A DNA stretch of 21,027 nt from Pollutimonas bauzanensis_A (lineage in GTDB: Bacteria; Pseudomonadota; Gammaproteobacteria; Burkholderiales; Burkholderiaceae_B): positions 1 through 21,027 of the forward strand of contig NZ_JBEBUX010000069.1 in NCBI RefSeq assembly GCF_040393045.1. The letters are read 5' to 3'. Positions 8,001 through 15,093 of the stretch are shown piece after piece. The stretch's first letter is position 1. Every line of letters starts with the position of its first letter. Made by a program: the position numbers and the translations under genes. The notes beneath the pieces were generated by a model. It was not told the origin of the DNA. It made no database searches and saw only the letters and a program-made list of their open reading frames with translations.

Positions 8001-9061
8001 CCGCCCAGCAGACCCAGGTCGCGGCGTAATTGCTCGCTGCGATAGCGCCCATGGCGGCGTGTTTTTTGTAGCGTGCGCTGAACCTGCTTCAGGTAGTCGC
8101 CCATGGCAAGGTCTTCATTCACGGCCACATGCAGCGGCGCTACGTTCATGACAGTGGCGACGGCACGAGCGCTGACGCTGCCCAGCCTGCCCATGAAGGG
8201 TACGCCGACGGTCGTTTCGGGCTGGCGGATATGGCGGCTGATGTAGGCCGTGCAAAGTGCTGTAAGAATGTCTGGCCAGGAAACCCCGAAGTCGGTTTGT
8301 GCGGCGATCAAGTCAGTGATCAGTTCGGAGCCCGCCGAATGTTTGGCGTACAAAAAGTTGCGGCTGGTCATCGGCACGCCATCAGTCAGGCTTAGCGCGG
8401 GCTGGCGCTGGTTGGCGGCTTCCAGCCAGAAAGCGCGGTCGGTATCGCGCTTTGATGATGCTCGGTATTGGGCGTCTTCCGTCAAGACGCTGTTAAACGA
8501 CGTCAGCGGCTCGCCTTGGCGAGCCTGGCCGCTGATATAGGCGGCATATAACTGGGTGACGCGGGCTTCGATCAGCGCCATGCCATAGCCGTCGGCGGCA
8601 AGATGGTGAATGCGCTGATACCACAGAAAATGATCCGGACCGATAATAAAAAGCACATGCCGGGCCAGGGGACTAGCGGTCGGATCAACGGCAACAGCCA
8701 GGTCTTCACGCATCAGGCGGTGCGCCAGGTTGTCGTTGCCGTCGACCTGGCTCAGATCGCTGATTTCCAGAACAATCTGTTGCGACGGGTCCATATATTG
8801 GCGCGGACCTTCTGGAAGGTCGATAAACCGTAATGTCAGAGCGTCTGCTTCGACCAGTGCGGCGTTGACAGCGCGTTCAAAATTGTCCACATCCAGCGGG
8901 CCGCGAATTTCCGTGCAGTGCCCCGTGTTGTAGATGGGGTTGGCCGTATCCAGGCGTTGCGCGTACCACAAGCCTTCTTGTGCCTCTGTGAGCGGCAAAA
9001 GCTGCGCAGGCGCGCCATCCGCCAACAGGGTAGGCACAGGCTCAGACGAAAAAACGGACAT
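5075..9061 (-). CDS. entF: EntF-type NRPS, C-A-PCP-TE, serine-activating
   Basis: At 1328 residues it is close to E. coli EntF (1293). The condensation domain (about 18-440) has an intact HHLAADG motif at 152-158. The adenylation domain (about 465-960) has TSGSTGDPKG (617-626), FDVSVWEFF, NLYGPTEA and the A10 lysine K952. Aligning to GrsA, the pocket residues read D662 V663 W666 H705 F729 S731 L754 V762 D763 K952, the classic serine code. The carrier domain has LGGHSL with S1005 for the phosphopantetheine arm. The thioesterase (about 1070-1315) has GWSVGG (nucleophile S1144), D1171 and a likely catalytic H1296. One module with a TE fits an iterative enzyme that builds and releases DHB-Ser units, as in enterobactin. 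The start has AGAGG nine bases upstream and follows the carrier-protein stop by 3 bases. Whether the product is a cyclic trilactone or a linear species cannot be read here. Confidence 0.95.
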   Translation of the reverse strand: MSVFSSEPVPTLLADGAPAQLLPLTEAQEGLWYAQRLDTANPIYNTGHCTEIRGPLDVDNFERAVNAALVEADALTLRFIDLPEGPRQYMDPSQQIVLEISDLSQVDGNDNLAHRLMREDLAVAVDPTASPLARHVLFIIGPDHFLWYQRIHHLAADGYGMALIEARVTQLYAAYISGQARQGEPLTSFNSVLTEDAQYRASSKRDTDRAFWLEAANQRQPALSLTDGVPMTSRNFLYAKHSAGSELITDLIAAQTDFGVSWPDILTALCTAYISRHIRQPETTVGVPFMGRLGSVSARAVATVMNVAPLHVAVNEDLAMGDYLKQVQRTLQKTRRHGRYRSEQLRRDLGLLGGNRRLHGPIINVLPFDTPYKLPGLTASQTVLCAGPVEDLTFTFRALPDAQNMRMEIEANPKHYNIQDVQAHLLRLERFISTALGAASLATVPTLTPAEELQWVNAVNDTAHSVPKTHLWSLIETSIRQYPDNSAIHFAGQTLTYAELDTRSRAIAQRLQAGGVQHNDIVALAVPRSIELVLALTAIIRVGAAYLPLDYEQPPERIRHIIASATPRLVLAVDATRDVLPVDCARLLLDEDASGASSDGLQATVGQPDDAAYIIYTSGSTGDPKGVVVSHDAIVNRLLWMQNEYRIGTDERILQKTPATFDVSVWEFFLPLISGATLAVAPPDAHKDPAWLVRVIREQSITTLHFVPSMLAAFLDEPDAGTLNLRRVFCSGEELPAALRNRFHRHINAELHNLYGPTEAAVDVTYWPAGPADTSEPVPIGFPVWNTAMYVLDERLRPLPPGVAGHLYIAGRQLADGYLGRPDLTSERFIADPFQVHGDTMYVTGDIAQWREDGALVFLGRSDHQIKLRGQRIELGEIEAVLAGADGVRHVAVIAREDSPGNLQIVAYLVGTLPGAGIDADVLSHAATRLPDYMLPAALVWLDALPVTVNGKLNRKALPAPRFQSKAGRPPLSDNEIYVAGLFTNILERPALSANDDFFDLGGHSLLAARLALQVRNDRGHDFTLGALFEHPTVARLAAYLDDLDATETIAGPAEGFGPTITLRTGIAAKPALFCIHPAGGLSWCYGALARALKGQRTVYGLQAPALGAQHRTEPADLGVMAAGYVDTILALQPQGPYHLSGWSVGGIIAHAMATELQRRGHQVGVLAMLDAYPSDSWKNQPPPPPDAVYKALLHIAGHDPDTLQDVPMTRAGVIGFLRRSAHPLGELNDGMLEGVFDVVASNNRLVRQHQHDLYRGQVLYFRAALDHKDEDLFPTHWNPYVTSLDVHDIPSLHAHLTGADAITAIAPVLDAHMAAADAGNNNTDQQR

Positions 9062-9064
9062 GAA

Positions 9065-9340
9065 TCAGCGCCTCTTTTCGGTGTCGGCGCTATTTTCCAG
9101 AATCCGTTCTGCCAATGTCCACCAATGATTCAGCGTGGCGGTGGACGCCAGCTCTGAGAATTCAAGATAGACGCCAGCCTCGTTCCAGCGGGACGATAGC
9201 GTCATCATTCGCATCGAATCCAGCCCGAGTTCGATCAGGTTGTCATCATTGCCGATGTCGGCGGCATCTTCGTGCAGGATAGTGGCGATGTCCTGGCGCA
9301 TACGGTCCAGGGTGAAGGAGGGTAAAGCAGTATTTTTCAT
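9065..9340 (-). CDS. stand-alone aryl carrier protein
   Basis: This 91-residue protein is a single carrier domain with the phosphopantetheine motif ELGLDSMRMM (S42) followed by RWNEAGVYLEFSELA and NHWW, matching the aryl carrier domain at the C-terminus of EntB/DhbB/VibB. It should hold the DHB group made active by the neighbouring ligase and present it to the NRPS condensation domain. Unlike EntB it has no isochorismatase domain. The start is uncertain: ATG at 9340 is chosen, but an in-frame TTG at 9349 overlaps the ligase stop (TTGA) and would add three residues. Either way it is tightly packed between ligase and NRPS genes. Confidence 0.9.
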   Translation of the reverse strand: MKNTALPSFTLDRMRQDIATILHEDAADIGNDDNLIELGLDSMRMMTLSSRWNEAGVYLEFSELASTATLNHWWTLAERILENSADTEKRR

Positions 9341-9345
9341 TATGT

Positions 9346-10986
9346 TCAAGCGTTCTTTTCGTTGGTGAGTTGCTGGCGTAATAGTGCGCGTAGTTCACGG
9401 CGGCTGACTTTACCGGCTGCCGTAGCGGCGAACTGATCAACAAATACGATCTGGTCAGGTACTTTAAATTCGGCCAGTCCACGCGAACGTATCCATTGCT
9501 TCAGTACGATCGCCTTGGGTTTTTCACCTTTGGGAATAACAAAGGCGCAGCTGCGCTCGCCCAGATATTCATCAGGCAGGGACACCACGGCAGCATCAAA
9601 TACCTGTGGATGGGCCAATAAATGGTCTTCTATTTCTTCCGCGGATATTTTTTCGCCGGCCCGATTAATGTGATCTGTACTGCGTCCTTGTACTTCCAGG
9701 TAGCCGTCGGCGGTACGCCGGACGATGTCGCCGGTACGGTAGAACCCGTCATCGGTAAACGAAGAGGCGTTAGCCGACGGATTGTTGTGGTACGCCCGTA
9801 TCGTATAAGGGCCGCGCGTCAGCAAATGGCCTGGTTGGCCTTCGGCCACGGGCTCGCCGCTGTCGTCGACGATGCGTATTTCGTCGTCGGGGCTGATAGG
9901 GCGACCCTGGGTATTAATGATGACATCATCGGTATCGTCCAGTCGGGTGTAGTTGACCAGGCCTTCAGCCATGCCAAATACCTGCTGCAACGTGGCCCCC
10001 AATACCGGCCGCACACGCTTGGCGACTTCTGAGATCAGCTTGGCGCCACCGACTTGTATTACGCTCAGGCTGGAAAGATCATGGCTTTGGCGGCCCGCCG
10101 CCTCCAGCCATAGCAGCAACAACGGCGGCACCAGACTGGTCGTGGTGACTTTTTCGCGTTCTATCAGGGCGAAGGCGGCTTCCGGGCTGGGCGAGGTGCT
10201 GAGCACGATGCGCGCTCCTGCATAAATCGCGCCCAAGACGCCAGGGGAGCTCATGGGGAAATTATGCGCTATGGGCAGTACGCCCAAAAACACGCTGTCC
10301 TCATTCAACCCGCAAATGCTGACGCTTTCCCGCAAGGTATAAATATAATCATCGTGGGTGCGGGGTATCAGCTTGGACAAGCCTGTGCTGCCGCCCGAAA
10401 TTTGCAGAAAGGCGACATCGGATGGCTGAGAGGCTGACGCGGGCGGGGTTTGTCCGGCGCCGCGTTGCTCGACTTCAGCCAATGACGTGAATTCTTCCGC
10501 TTCGCCGACGATGACGACGGTTTGCACAGAATCGGATTGGGATTGCAATTGACGGGCCAGGTCGCGATAGTCGCATCCCGCATGCTGATCCACGGTGATG
10601 TAGCCGCAGGCCTCGGCGGTGTTGGCAAAGTGCGCGAGTTCTACGATACGATGCGCCGGCAACACGTAAACGGGCAGCATGCCCGCCCGGAACAGCCCAA
10701 AAATAACACTTAGAAATTCGGGGATGTTTGGCAAATGAACCAGAACAGGCGCGCCCGGCTGTAAACCTGACGCCAGCAGGCCCGCCGCAATGGCGTCGGC
10801 ATGGGCGTCAAGCTGGGCATAGGTCCAACGCTGTTCGCCTGCAACGATCGCTATACGGTCAGGATGATGCAGAGCGCGCTCACGCAAAAGGGCGCCAAAG
10901 GTTTCACCTTGCCAGTGGCCCGCGTCGCGATAGCGCCTTTGAAATTCAGGAGGCCAGCTTTGTTCAATAGGATGTATTCTAATCAT
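9346..10986 (-). CDS. entE: 2,3-dihydroxybenzoate-AMP ligase, EntE/DhbE-like
   Basis: The 546-residue enzyme adenylates an aryl acid and loads it on the carrier protein encoded next. It shows the P-loop ISGGSTGLSKLIPRTH (from 196), VFGMAEGLVNYTRLDD, TRGPYT, TGD and the A10 lysine K526. With a constant +7 offset to Bacillus DhbE numbering, the pocket reads N242, F243, S247, A315, V336, V344, D420, R435 and K526. Ser at DhbE position 240 and Val at 337 mark DHB activators, where salicylate activators usually have Cys and Leu; Phe instead of Tyr at 236 is the only departure. DHB is therefore the predicted substrate. A Fur-like site touches the start codon, and no good Shine-Dalgarno is visible. 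Confidence 0.94.
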   Translation of the reverse strand: MIRIHPIEQSWPPEFQRRYRDAGHWQGETFGALLRERALHHPDRIAIVAGEQRWTYAQLDAHADAIAAGLLASGLQPGAPVLVHLPNIPEFLSVIFGLFRAGMLPVYVLPAHRIVELAHFANTAEACGYITVDQHAGCDYRDLARQLQSQSDSVQTVVIVGEAEEFTSLAEVEQRGAGQTPPASASQPSDVAFLQISGGSTGLSKLIPRTHDDYIYTLRESVSICGLNEDSVFLGVLPIAHNFPMSSPGVLGAIYAGARIVLSTSPSPEAAFALIEREKVTTTSLVPPLLLLWLEAAGRQSHDLSSLSVIQVGGAKLISEVAKRVRPVLGATLQQVFGMAEGLVNYTRLDDTDDVIINTQGRPISPDDEIRIVDDSGEPVAEGQPGHLLTRGPYTIRAYHNNPSANASSFTDDGFYRTGDIVRRTADGYLEVQGRSTDHINRAGEKISAEEIEDHLLAHPQVFDAAVVSLPDEYLGERSCAFVIPKGEKPKAIVLKQWIRSRGLAEFKVPDQIVFVDQFAATAAGKVSRRELRALLRQQLTNEKNA

Positions 10987-11005
10987 GATAATGAGAATTA
11001 TTCCA
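10987..11005 (-). promoter_or_regulatory. Fur box at the start of the DHB ligase gene
   Basis: The plus strand reads GATAATGAGAATTATTCCA, 14 of 19 matches to the Fur consensus GATAATGATAATCATTATC. It abuts the ATG of the ligase gene and fills much of the 49-base gap after the phosphopantetheinyl transferase gene. This suggests a separate iron-repressed promoter for the biosynthetic genes, although no convincing -35/-10 pair is clear; AT-rich TTATTTA lies just upstream on the minus strand. Confidence 0.75.
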
Positions 11006-11035
11006 TAAATAAGCGACCTTGTCCGGCAACTGTTC

Positions 11036-11707
11036 TCATATCAGCTCCGCTGGAGCGAATTTATTCAGTTGCACAGGCAAGCTTGTCGGCGCTGCGCTGA
11101 GCGCAGCGTAATAACCTTTTCCCACGGTCAGGCGCGCAACATGAAGGCCTTCCAGGCTCGGATTGGGCTGCAGCAAGCGTATAGGCTGCAGGTCAATCGA
11201 AGGCGCCGGGACGATGAATTGTTGTGTCTTTTCCGACCATCCGCGCCCGGAGGCCTTGATGACCGCTTCTTTGGCGGTCCAGTGTTCAAAGAATGAATGG
11301 CTGTCGACGATACGCAGCGCTTCTTCGGCAGCGAAACAATGCCCGGCCAGTCTTGTGTAATCCAGGGGGCGGGTAAATTCTATGTCGATGCCGACGGGTT
11401 GGGTGGCGATGGCTATCAGGACCATATTGCCGCTATGGCTCAGGTTGAAATGCAGGGGGGTGTTGCCGCCTTGCGCAAGCATTGGCTTGCCCCAACGGCC
11501 CTTGGTGAATTGCAGGTCGTGGTGTGGCAAGTTTAATTGCTTAGCCAATAACAGGCGCAGCGCCGCGTGTGCCACGATGTAATTCTTGCGGTCTTGATGT
11601 TGATGGAACCTGTCTGCCCGGTTCATTTCGGGTACAGATAAACAGGCGGCAAGCTTAGCCAGCAGGGCAGCGTCGATATCCGTGTGAATCAGGCTGGTCT
11701 GAATCAT
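11036..11707 (-). CDS. Sfp-type 4'-phosphopantetheinyl transferase
   Basis: The 223-residue enzyme transfers the phosphopantetheine arm from CoA to carrier domains, here presumably the stand-alone aryl carrier protein and the NRPS carrier domain. Family landmarks are in order: RWGKP (71-75), FNLSHSG (87-93), VGIDIE with D108 and E110 (Mg2+ and CoA binding), and WTAKEAVIKASGRG with W143, K146, E147 and K151. Length fits the Sfp group. It starts five bases after the LivF-like stop, so it appears to be the last gene of the Liv transcription unit, 49 bases before the ligase gene. The Shine-Dalgarno is weak. EntD would be the functional counterpart in E. coli, but the sequence looks more like the general Sfp type, so no symbol is given. 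Confidence 0.9.
   Translation of the reverse strand: MIQTSLIHTDIDAALLAKLAACLSVPEMNRADRFHQHQDRKNYIVAHAALRLLLAKQLNLPHHDLQFTKGRWGKPMLAQGGNTPLHFNLSHSGNMVLIAIATQPVGIDIEFTRPLDYTRLAGHCFAAEEALRIVDSHSFFEHWTAKEAVIKASGRGWSEKTQQFIVPAPSIDLQPIRLLQPNPSLEGLHVARLTVGKGYYAALSAAPTSLPVQLNKFAPAELI
11090..11108. repeat. perfect 9-bp inverted repeat inside transferase gene
   Basis: CGCTGCGCT and AGCGCAGCG are perfect reverse complements around a single central base, located about 55-70 bases before the stop codon of the phosphopantetheinyl transferase gene. A smaller GCTCC-GCT-GGAGC hairpin follows at 11044-11056. Both are coding (the first gives Ala-Ala-Leu-Ser-Ala-Ala) and lack a U-tract. Confidence 0.5.
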
Positions 11708-11712
11708 GGTGG

Positions 11713-12462
11713 TCAGATGCCAAGGTGTTGCTGATGCAGAGCCGAATCGTCGAGAAGGGCCTGCGGACTACCGTCAAAAACGATATGTCCCGCCGAAAGC
11801 ACTATCGCCCGAGATGCCACTTTCAAGGCCATGGACACATTTTGCTCGGCCAGTACCAGGGTGATGCCTTCTGAGGCCAGAAAACGAAGCTTCCCCACCA
11901 ACATGTCGTCTATCGTTAGCGGTGCCAGCCCTTCGCTGGGCTCATCAAGCACAATGATGTCGGGCTGCGTCAACAATGCGCGGGCCAACGCCAGCATTTG
12001 CCGTTCTCCACCGCTTAATGCGGCGCAGGAGGAATGACGGCGTTCGAACAGGCGTGGAAATTCGTTATAGATGCGTTCCAGCGACCATAGCGCTTTATCG
12101 CGCGATGTTTTGGCAAGCGTTGCGAGACGCAGGCTTTCGTGGACCGCCAGCGTTTGGAATACGCCTCGCCCTTGAGGGACTAATGCCATTCCCAAACGGG
12201 CTATGCGGTAGGTTGGCCAATGACTTATTGTCTGGCCTTTGATCTCGATGGTGCCGCTAAGGGTAGGACCCATATTGAACAGCGCATGTAGCAGCGTGGT
12301 CTTGCCAGCGCCATTGCGGCCGAGAATGGCCAGCGTCTCGCCAGGCATGACGGTCATGTTGATGTCATGCAAGATGCGAAGGCCGCCATAATTCGCGCTT
12401 GCCTCTCGCAGCTGTATCACCGGCTTTTCGGAGGTGGCGTTTAGGTGAGATGTGTTCGTCAT
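11713..12462 (-). CDS. Liv-type ABC transporter ATPase (LivF-like)
   Basis: The 249-residue protein is a nucleotide-binding subunit of the branched-chain-amino-acid type importer family. It has Walker A GRNGAGKT (48-55), the LivF-typical ALVPQGRGVF Q-loop region, signature LSGGERQ (149-155), Walker B IIVLDEPSEGLAP, and an EQN in place of the common H-loop His, as is normal for LivF. Its start overlaps the LivG-like stop in an ATGA. The family (HAAT) also carries amides, urea and aromatic acids, so the substrate cannot be read from this subunit. Location in a siderophore locus argues against ordinary leucine transport. Confidence 0.9.
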   Translation of the reverse strand: MTNTSHLNATSEKPVIQLREASANYGGLRILHDINMTVMPGETLAILGRNGAGKTTLLHALFNMGPTLSGTIEIKGQTISHWPTYRIARLGMALVPQGRGVFQTLAVHESLRLATLAKTSRDKALWSLERIYNEFPRLFERRHSSCAALSGGERQMLALARALLTQPDIIVLDEPSEGLAPLTIDDMLVGKLRFLASEGITLVLAEQNVSMALKVASRAIVLSAGHIVFDGSPQALLDDSALHQQHLGI

Positions 12463-13226
12463 GGCGTATGCGCCAGTTCGCCTAGGTAGGCCATGCGGGC
12501 GCCTTCGTCAGCACGTACGATATCGGGACGATCAATGATTAACAGGCGGCCCAGATTCAGCACGGCGATGCGCTCGGACTCGCGAAAGATAATGTCGATA
12601 TCATGAGCAATCAGAATAATCGCGGTCTGGGCATGTTGCTGATGCAGCAGTTGGAAAAGAGCCTCGGATTCCTGTGCGGACAGCCCGGCGCTGGGTTCAT
12701 CCAGCAGCAATAGACGAGGCTTTTGGGCCAAAGCCAGAAGTATGTCCAGAATGCGTTGTTCGCCGTATGAAAGGGTGCTGGCTGGCTTATTGCTATGTGC
12801 GGCCAAGGTGGTGTTCTGCAGCAGGCGCTGCGCCTCAAGATCGGCTTGCTGTTGGACGGCCTTGCCGCCTCGCCAGCGATAGCCTTCTTTGCGGCGCGCC
12901 AGGATGGCCATCGACAAATTACCCAGTACCGTCAATTCAGGAAATACCAGACTCTTCTGAAAGGTGCGCACCATGCCACGCCTTGCCCTGGCGGCGGGTG
13001 AAAGGCGGTTGATGGATTGGCCATCAAAAGTGACGGTACCCGAGGAGGCTTCCAGAATGCCGCTGACAATATTGAACAGCGTGGTTTTTCCCGCACCATT
13101 GGGGCCTATCAGGCCTAGTGTCTCGCCGCTGTACACGTCGAAGGAAACATCCTCCAGAACTTGCAGGCCGTCAAAGCGTTTGCTGATGTGGCTCAGGCTG
13201 AGAATAGGAGTGGTAGCGGTGCTCAT
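12459..13226 (-). CDS. Liv-type ABC transporter ATPase (LivG-like)
   Basis: The 255-residue second ATPase of the same importer has Walker A GPNGAGKT (41-48), the LivG-type MVRTFQ Q-loop segment, the degenerate signature LSYGEQR (152-158) that is normal for LivG, Walker B LLLLDEPSAGL, and H-loop AHDIDIIF. The C-terminus is shorter than in E. coli LivG but within the family range. It overlaps both neighbours by four bases (ATGA), so it is translationally coupled to the LivM-like and LivF-like genes. Confidence 0.9.
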   Translation of the reverse strand: MSTATTPILSLSHISKRFDGLQVLEDVSFDVYSGETLGLIGPNGAGKTTLFNIVSGILEASSGTVTFDGQSINRLSPAARARRGMVRTFQKSLVFPELTVLGNLSMAILARRKEGYRWRGGKAVQQQADLEAQRLLQNTTLAAHSNKPASTLSYGEQRILDILLALAQKPRLLLLDEPSAGLSAQESEALFQLLHQQHAQTAIILIAHDIDIIFRESERIAVLNLGRLLIIDRPDIVRADEGARMAYLGELAHTP

Positions 13227-14212
13227 GGCCGGCGTCCAGGTCTGAAAGTGTAGGCAATCCCCTTGGGCATGAGCAGTATGGTCAGCACAAAGATCAGGCC
13301 TATGATCAACTGCCAGCGGTCCGTGTAAGAGCTCAGGTAGGTTTGTATAAACAGATACACGGCAGCGCCGATGAAGCCGCCCGACAGTGTGCTGATGCCG
13401 CCTATTACGCCCATGATGATCAGCGTTGCCGACATGCTCCAGTGCACGATTTCCGGGCTTAGATATTGATTTACAAAAGGGTATAGGCCGCCGGCGGCCC
13501 CTGCGGCGGTGCCCGCTACCAGGAAAGCCGCGATACGGATGCGGGATAGCTGATAGCCCAGGGCGGCCATGCGTATGGGCTGGTCGCGGGTGCCGATAAG
13601 CGCTTGGCCAATGGGCGCCTTATTGAACGAGTGCAGGGCCAGCCAGGACAGGCCGGCCACCGCTATCGACAGCAGATACAAAGCCAATGGTTCACTTAGC
13701 TGCAATCCCAGCCAGGTCAGTTTGGGAAAGCTGCGCAAGCCATCGGCGCCGCCGGTAACGTCCCGCCAGCGAAAAACGAGTTCCCAGAATAGTTGCCCGA
13801 ATACCAGGCTAAGAGTCAGGAAAAACAGCCCGGAAGTGCGCAGGCTGATCAATGCGGTCAGTACGCCCAGAATCGCGCCGGTCGCCATACCCGCTAACAA
13901 GACCACTGGTAGGCCGGCGCCCCAATGCTGGGCGACAACCGCTGCGCTGTAGGCCGCGGTGCCGAATAACGCGCCGTGCCCTAACGAAACCAGGCCGCCT
14001 TGTCCGATCAGCAAATTCAGGCTCATGACGGCTGTGCCGATGAGCAATACTTCAGTGGCGAATCGTAGGGCGAACCTGTCGCCGTATAGTGCCAGCAAGG
14101 CAAGGACAGCGATGGTCGCGAGGCTATACGCCAAACGCAGCTTGCCATATGGCTGCCGACTGGGCGTCATGGGCAGGGGGGCGTTTGCCACGGCATTTAC
14201 GGTTTTGTTCAT
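13223..14212 (-). CDS. Liv-type ABC transporter permease (LivM-like)
   Basis: The 329-residue membrane protein has about eight to ten helices after a short cytoplasmic N-terminus. Family landmarks include MSLNLLIGQGGLVSLGHGALFGTAAY, SLRTSGLFFLTLSLVFGQLFWE, VTGGADGL and GTRDQPIRMAALGY, the EAA-like coupling loop, followed by MGVIGGISTLSGGFIGA. These fit the BPD_transp_2 family LivM subunit, which pairs with the LivH-like protein. Four-base overlaps on both sides show coupling. Confidence 0.92.
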   Translation of the reverse strand: MNKTVNAVANAPLPMTPSRQPYGKLRLAYSLATIAVLALLALYGDRFALRFATEVLLIGTAVMSLNLLIGQGGLVSLGHGALFGTAAYSAAVVAQHWGAGLPVVLLAGMATGAILGVLTALISLRTSGLFFLTLSLVFGQLFWELVFRWRDVTGGADGLRSFPKLTWLGLQLSEPLALYLLSIAVAGLSWLALHSFNKAPIGQALIGTRDQPIRMAALGYQLSRIRIAAFLVAGTAAGAAGGLYPFVNQYLSPEIVHWSMSATLIIMGVIGGISTLSGGFIGAAVYLFIQTYLSSYTDRWQLIIGLIFVLTILLMPKGIAYTFRPGRRP

Positions 14213-15078
14213 ACTTTACGAGACGGACGTGCAATAAGCCCATTAGGCCGCAGCAATAACAGTGTCGCCATAATGCCTAGCGAGGCAAAGCTGGCAAAGG
14301 CCGGGAACCACACTCGGGCGAAAGTGGTGACAAAGCCTAATATCAATGCGCTCAGTACGAGTCCTTTGAAATTATCGAGCCCTCCCGCCACCACGATTAG
14401 TAGCGCCAGCAGCAGTACTTCTTCGTCCAGCCCTGGGTAGACCGATAGCATCCCGGCGCCCAGCGCGCCGCCCAGGCCGCTAAGGCCGGCAGCCAGCGCC
14501 ATGCCTATGGTGAAAATGCGGCGCGAATTCAAGCCCAGTGTTTCCACAATTTCGCGGTCAATAACACACGCCCGCAAGGCGGCGCCCCACAAGGTGCGAT
14601 CCAGCAGCAGCCAAAGTGCAGCGGCCAGCACGACGCCGGCGATGATAATGAACAGGCGGTACGTGGGAAAGGGAAGGCCCATGATCCATACGCCGCCGCG
14701 CAGCATTTCGGGCAGCAATGGCGAGAGCGTATCGGAGCTAAACCCCCACCGCATCAAATCGGCAAAGATGACCGAGACCCCATAGGTCAAGAGCACCTGC
14801 ATCAGATGGGGCCGGGCGTAGAAACGACCAAAGGGGAAACGATCCAGTATCAAGCCTACAAGCGCCGTGAGCAAGAAGGCGCAGGGAAAGGCGAGCCACC
14901 AGACAGCGCCGGCGCTAAGCCATTGCGTGGCAATGTAGCCGCCCAGCAAAAAAAACGATCCATGCGCCAGGTTCACGAAGTTCATCAGGCTAAGAACCAG
15001 CGACAGGCCTAGCCCGGTCAGCAGCAGCAATACCGAAAACGATAACGCATTAAGCGTTTGCAACAAGTAATAAGACAT
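14209..15078 (-). CDS. Liv-type ABC transporter permease (LivH-like)
   Basis: The 289-residue permease shows the LivH pattern: LSLVLSLMNFVNLAHGSFFLLGGYIA near the N-terminus, TYGVSVIFADLMRWGF, the coupling loop ALRACVIDREIVETLGLNSRRI, and VVAGGLDNFKGLVLSALILGF, with about eight helices. It starts 15 bases after the binding-protein stop and overlaps the LivM-like start by four bases. The substrate is not determined by this subunit. Confidence 0.92.
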   Translation of the reverse strand: MSYYLLQTLNALSFSVLLLLTGLGLSLVLSLMNFVNLAHGSFFLLGGYIATQWLSAGAVWWLAFPCAFLLTALVGLILDRFPFGRFYARPHLMQVLLTYGVSVIFADLMRWGFSSDTLSPLLPEMLRGGVWIMGLPFPTYRLFIIIAGVVLAAALWLLLDRTLWGAALRACVIDREIVETLGLNSRRIFTIGMALAAGLSGLGGALGAGMLSVYPGLDEEVLLLALLIVVAGGLDNFKGLVLSALILGFVTTFARVWFPAFASFASLGIMATLLLLRPNGLIARPSRKV

Positions 15079-15093
15079 AAAGCGAGTCGCGGA

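Noticed and set aside
11044..11108. Hairpins at the end of the transferase gene as an intrinsic terminator
   Set aside because: Both lie inside the coding sequence and neither has a U-tract, so they may simply reflect GC-rich Ala codons.
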